DNA from: Oscillospiraceae bacterium
Lineage (GTDB): Bacteria; Bacillota; Clostridia; Oscillospirales; Acutalibacteraceae
Assembly (NCBI GenBank): GCA_902774165.1
Contig: CACYHJ010000292.1
Location: 1 to 7,105 of the forward strand
DNA length: 7,105 nt
Reading direction: 5' to 3'
The notes beneath the pieces are model-generated. The model was not told where the DNA came from, ran no database searches, and saw only the letters and a list, made by a program, of their open reading frames with translations. Below are positions 5,309-7,105 of the stretch, piece after piece. Both the position numbers and the translations under genes were made by a program. Position 1 is the stretch's first letter; each line of letters begins with the position of its first letter.

Positions 5309-5316
5309 CCCTCCTC
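5309..5316 (-). promoter_or_regulatory. Ribosome binding site of spoVM
   Basis: On the minus strand GAGGAGGG lies 6 bases before ATG 5302. It overlaps the TGA (5315-5317) of the upstream membrane protein gene, which suggests translational coupling. It is the main evidence that this very short frame is a real gene. Confidence 0.75.
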
Positions 5317-5461
5317 ACCGGAACGCCAGCACAATGCCGCAGACGATCAGCATCAGCGCAAGCACGACGATGAGCGCTTTCGCCGGCAGACAAAGCGCAA
5401 GCACGAGGCCCGCGCCGAAGGCGACCGCTTTGAATCCGGTTGCTTTTCTTCCGCAGCGCAT
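5315..5461 (-). CDS. Small two-helix membrane protein upstream of spoVM
   Basis: This is a 48-residue protein, MRCGRKATGFKAVAFGAGLV onward. It has a short basic N-terminus, one hydrophobic stretch at about 11-25 (AVAFGAGLVLALCLP), a short turn and a second at about 28-46 (ALIVVLALMLIVCGIVLA), so a small two-helix hairpin or a single long membrane segment. I do not know its function. It is separated from spoVM by 12 bases with the ribosome site overlapping its stop, so it is co-transcribed and may be a sporulation or envelope accessory. The start is set by GGAGGTG four bases before ATG 5461. The frame is open further upstream, but that part is charged and unlike the rest. Confidence 0.7.
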   Translation of the reverse strand: MRCGRKATGFKAVAFGAGLVLALCLPAKALIVVLALMLIVCGIVLAFR

Positions 5462-5465
5462 ACCG

Positions 5466-5472
5466 CACCTCC
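5466..5472 (-). promoter_or_regulatory. Ribosome binding site fixing the 48-residue gene start
   Basis: On the minus strand GGAGGTG lies 4 bases before ATG 5461. It is a near-complete anti-16S match and excludes the longer upstream start at about 5617. Confidence 0.7.
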
Positions 5473-5588
5473 GTTCATTTTCCGGCGCGCCTTCCGCGCG
5501 TCCTCGCTGCATCATACGCCGGCTCCGGCTTTTTGTGCCATTTTCGTTCCTCTGAATTTCCGACCGTTTTATGTCCTTCGTTTCAGAT

Positions 5589-5617
5589 TTGGTATGATTT
5601 TTGCAAATATTTGTCAA
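5589..5617 (-). promoter_or_regulatory. Weak promoter candidate for the spoVM operon
   Basis: The minus strand has a perfect TTGACA (5612-5617) with TACCAA 17 bases further on (5589-5594), a poor -10. CATACC overlaps the same place and recalls a sporulation sigma-E -10 (CATAC), but no -35 of that type is correctly spaced. It would give a leader of about 120 bases. The intergenic stretch 5462-5708 shows no other feature on this strand. Confidence 0.25.
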
Positions 5618-5664
5618 AGTTAAAAATGTGTTTACAGTTGATATAAATATTGCTTCAAACCATG

Positions 5665-5673
5665 TGTTACAAT
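5665..5673 (+). promoter_or_regulatory. Extended -10 promoter candidate of the protease gene
   Basis: TGT-TACAAT (TG motif at 5665, -10 at 5668-5673) lies 35 bases before the ATG at 5709. No convincing -35 is found at 16-18 bases, so this would depend on the extended -10. GGGTGA (5699-5704) 4 bases before the ATG is the ribosome site. Confidence 0.4.
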
Positions 5674-5708
5674 TGGCTTAGTAATAATACTTCACTTTGG
5701 GTGAGCAT

Positions 5709-6545
5709 ATGGATAACAAGACGGATATTTTCGGCGGCAGCGCCGGAAAACATACCGTTGAAATCCTGACCGACGAAAAGAAGGACGCGCCTGACACGCA
5801 CGCCGCGAAAAAAAACGACGGAAAGGATTTCAGCAAAAAATATAAATCGCTTTCCGACGCCGACGCGTCCGGGACCTCCGGCGCATCGGTCGGAGAGCTT
5901 GCGTCCAGCAAAGCGTTCAAGAACAAGAATTCCCGCAAGAAGAAACAGATCATCGCCGCAGTCGTCTGCGTCTGTCTGCTGCTGGGCGGATGCGTGGGCG
6001 GTTATTTCACCGCGGCCGCCGTGATCGGAAGAAGAATCATCACCGACCTTGCCTCCACGACAGAGGATCTGAACACGTCGACGAAGCCGCGGCCGGCGGA
6101 GCTGGGGCTGACCACCCTGCCCGCCGAGACGACCGAGCCTGCCGCCGAGCCGCAGTCCACAACGCAGGCTGCCACGGCGCCCGCCGTCACGACCGTGCCC
6201 GTCACCGAAACGACGTCGGCGTTTTCCGTCCCGTCGCTCCCGGCGCTTCCCGAGCTTTCCGATTTTCCGTTCACCACCGCGCCGCAGCAGACGCCCATCA
6301 CGCCGCCCTCCTCCCTGGCGAATACGCAGGCGACCACAGCGCCGCAGCTTTCCGCTAAGGATGTTTACTCTGCGAATTCCGCTTCCGTCGTCGGCGTAAC
6401 GGCGGCATACCGGTACGACAACGGGCTGCTGGGCCAGAACAAGAGCGGTTCGGGCTTTATTATCTCCTCCTCGGGATATGTGCTGACGAATTATCACATT
6501 CTGCGCGGGTGCAAAAGCGTTACCGTGACGCTGAACGACGGCACA
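5709..6545 (+). CDS. htrA: Membrane-anchored HtrA-like serine protease, N-terminal part
   Basis: 279 residues of a trypsin-like S1C (HtrA/DegP) protease, an envelope quality-control enzyme. Residues 1-78 are a charged cytoplasmic region. KNSRKKK-type basic residues (72-79) precede one membrane helix (about 80-106, IIAAVVCVCLLLGGCVGGYF), giving an outside-facing C-terminus. Residues ~115-215 are a Thr/Pro/Ala-rich linker typical of wall-spanning segments. The protease domain begins near 216: AKDVYSANSASVVGVTA, SGSGFIISSSGYVLTNYHIL with catalytic H263, then SVTVTLNDGT. The catalytic aspartate, the GNSGGP serine loop and any PDZ domain are missing because, at 6537-6545, the sequence passes in frame to an unrelated enzyme. 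Family members usually exceed 400 residues. The break looks like a chimeric join, not natural truncation. The gene name is by family only. Confidence 0.8.
6537..6545 (+). other. Chimeric junction between protease and SpeA sequence
   Basis: The shared residues D-G-T fit both families: proteases of this type read VTLNDGT, while SpeA reads VDYDGTRS. The word GACGGCAC (6537-6544) could therefore belong to either side, so the join lies inside a ~8-base microhomology. This suggests an amplification or assembly chimera, or less likely a microhomology-mediated rearrangement. Confidence 0.75.
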
Positions 6546-7105
6546 CGATCGCCCTCGAGTGAGAGCTCGGTGAACTACAGCATACAGGAATACGTCAACG
6601 ACTGCATCTACACCTTCGTAGAGGCGGCCAACAAAAACGACTTGCCCCACCCGAACATCATCACCGAGAGCGGACGCTCGTTGGCCGCTCATCACTCGGT
6701 GCTCGTCATCGATGTGCTGGAAACGGCGTCGCTGCCCGAGATGCCCGAGGAATTCGAGCCCGACGAGAACTCCCACCAGCTGGTGAAAGACCTCTACGAC
6801 ATCTGGGACAACCTCTCGGCACGCAACGTGCTCGAGGACTGGCACGACGCCGAGCAGATTCGCGAGGAGGTGCTCGATTTGTTCTCTCATGGCATCGTCG
6901 ACCTGAAGACACGCGCCGAGATCGAGGCGATGTACTGGAGTGTGTGCCACGAGATCAACGCCCTGGCAAAGAACCTGAAGCACATTCCCGAAGAGCTCAT
7001 GAACATCGACAAGCTCCTCGCCGATAAGTATTTCTGCAACTTCTCACTCTTCCAGAGCCTCAGCGACTCATGGGCCATCGATCAGGTGTTCCCCATCATG
7101 CCCAT
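6537..7105 (+). CDS. speA: Biosynthetic arginine decarboxylase fragment, Bacteroidales-type
   Basis: About 187 residues from the middle of SpeA, the PLP-dependent enzyme that converts arginine to agmatine for polyamine synthesis. It begins within the segment that in full SpeA follows the glycine-rich phosphate-binding loop (the DYDGT region) and continues SSESSVNYSIQEYVND, then HPNIITESGRSLAAHHSVLV (the conserved ESGR motif), LFSHGIVDLKTRAEIE, ADKYFCNFSLFQSL and SDSWAIDQVFPIMP, where the window ends. The wording closely matches Bacteroides/Prevotella SpeA as I remember it. The N-terminal part (PLP lysine and glycine-rich loop) and the C-terminus are absent, so this piece cannot be active. It is in frame with the protease but belongs to a different enzyme and probably a different phylum. 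No start codon or ribosome site of its own is seen. Confidence 0.85.

Noticed and set aside
4290..5468. A 392-residue minus-strand frame opposite the dockerin gene.
   Set aside because: It conflicts with the dockerin, the CxxCG motifs and spoVM, and its composition is that of antisense GC-rich DNA.
5518..5534. A GCCGG-CT-CCGGC hairpin followed by TTTTT on the plus strand.
   Set aside because: The loop is only two bases (or the stem four), and no plus-strand transcript needs ending here since the dockerin terminator lies at 5195-5229.
5589..5600. A sporulation sigma-E promoter (CATACC) for the spoVM operon.
   Set aside because: The -10 matches only in its first five bases and the nearest ATATT is about 9 bases upstream, not the expected 13-14.
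5667..6983. A 438-residue minus-strand frame opposite the protease and SpeA segment.
   Set aside because: It crosses the chimeric join and contains glycine/arginine runs complementary to the Thr/Pro linker. It is a shadow frame.
5709..7105. A novel natural fusion of a membrane-anchored protease to arginine decarboxylase.
   Set aside because: Both parts are cut inside their cores, the join is a short shared word, and the two halves point to different phyla. A chimera explains it better.

Overview
The window looks like a contig from an uncultured, GC-rich, gut-type Clostridia (Oscillospirales/Ruminococcaceae-like). The support is a 27-residue spoVM gene (endospore former), a dockerin-bearing secreted protein with CxxCG repeats, near-consensus sigma-A promoters with 17-bp spacers, and strong Shine-Dalgarno sites. 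The host assignment comes from protein style and remembered families, not from a database search.

Layout. (1) Positions 1-723, minus: a Gfo/Idh/MocA oxidoreductase cut by the left edge. Its last ~35 residues stop resembling the family. (2) 899-1717, minus: a secreted or anchored GH16 glycoside hydrolase with the intact EIDIFE catalytic motif. It is divergent from (3) 1958-3067, plus: a NAGPA-type phosphodiester glycosidase-domain protein. Each gene of the pair has its own -35/-10. (4) 3058-3280: a ~223-bp palindromic, MITE-like element with long imperfect terminal inverted repeats. It supplies the stop codons of both flanking convergent genes. (5) 3278-3838, minus: an Sm-like plus ASCH-domain protein, divergent from (6) 3975-5120, plus: a secreted protein with an N-terminal dockerin, two CxxCG motifs, an Ig-like region and an unrecognised C-terminal module. 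(7) 5219-5461, minus: a two-gene operon of a 48-residue membrane protein and spoVM, convergent with the dockerin gene through two interleaved terminators. (8) 5709 onward, plus: the N-terminal part of a membrane-anchored HtrA-like serine protease. Near 6537-6545 it passes in frame into a segment of a Bacteroidales-type biosynthetic arginine decarboxylase (SpeA) that runs off the right edge.

Functionally the Clostridia part combines glycan handling (oxidoreductase, GH16, NAGPA-domain protein, dockerin protein) with sporulation (spoVM) and envelope quality control (HtrA-like). No single pathway joins all of them. The most important caution is that the right end, and probably the left end, appears chimeric. 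The apparent protease-decarboxylase fusion is much more likely a joining artefact at a short shared word (GACGGCAC) than a new fusion protein. I found no defence system, CRISPR array, tRNA, rRNA or autonomous transposon. The most unusual authentic structure is the nested palindromic element between the two convergent genes.
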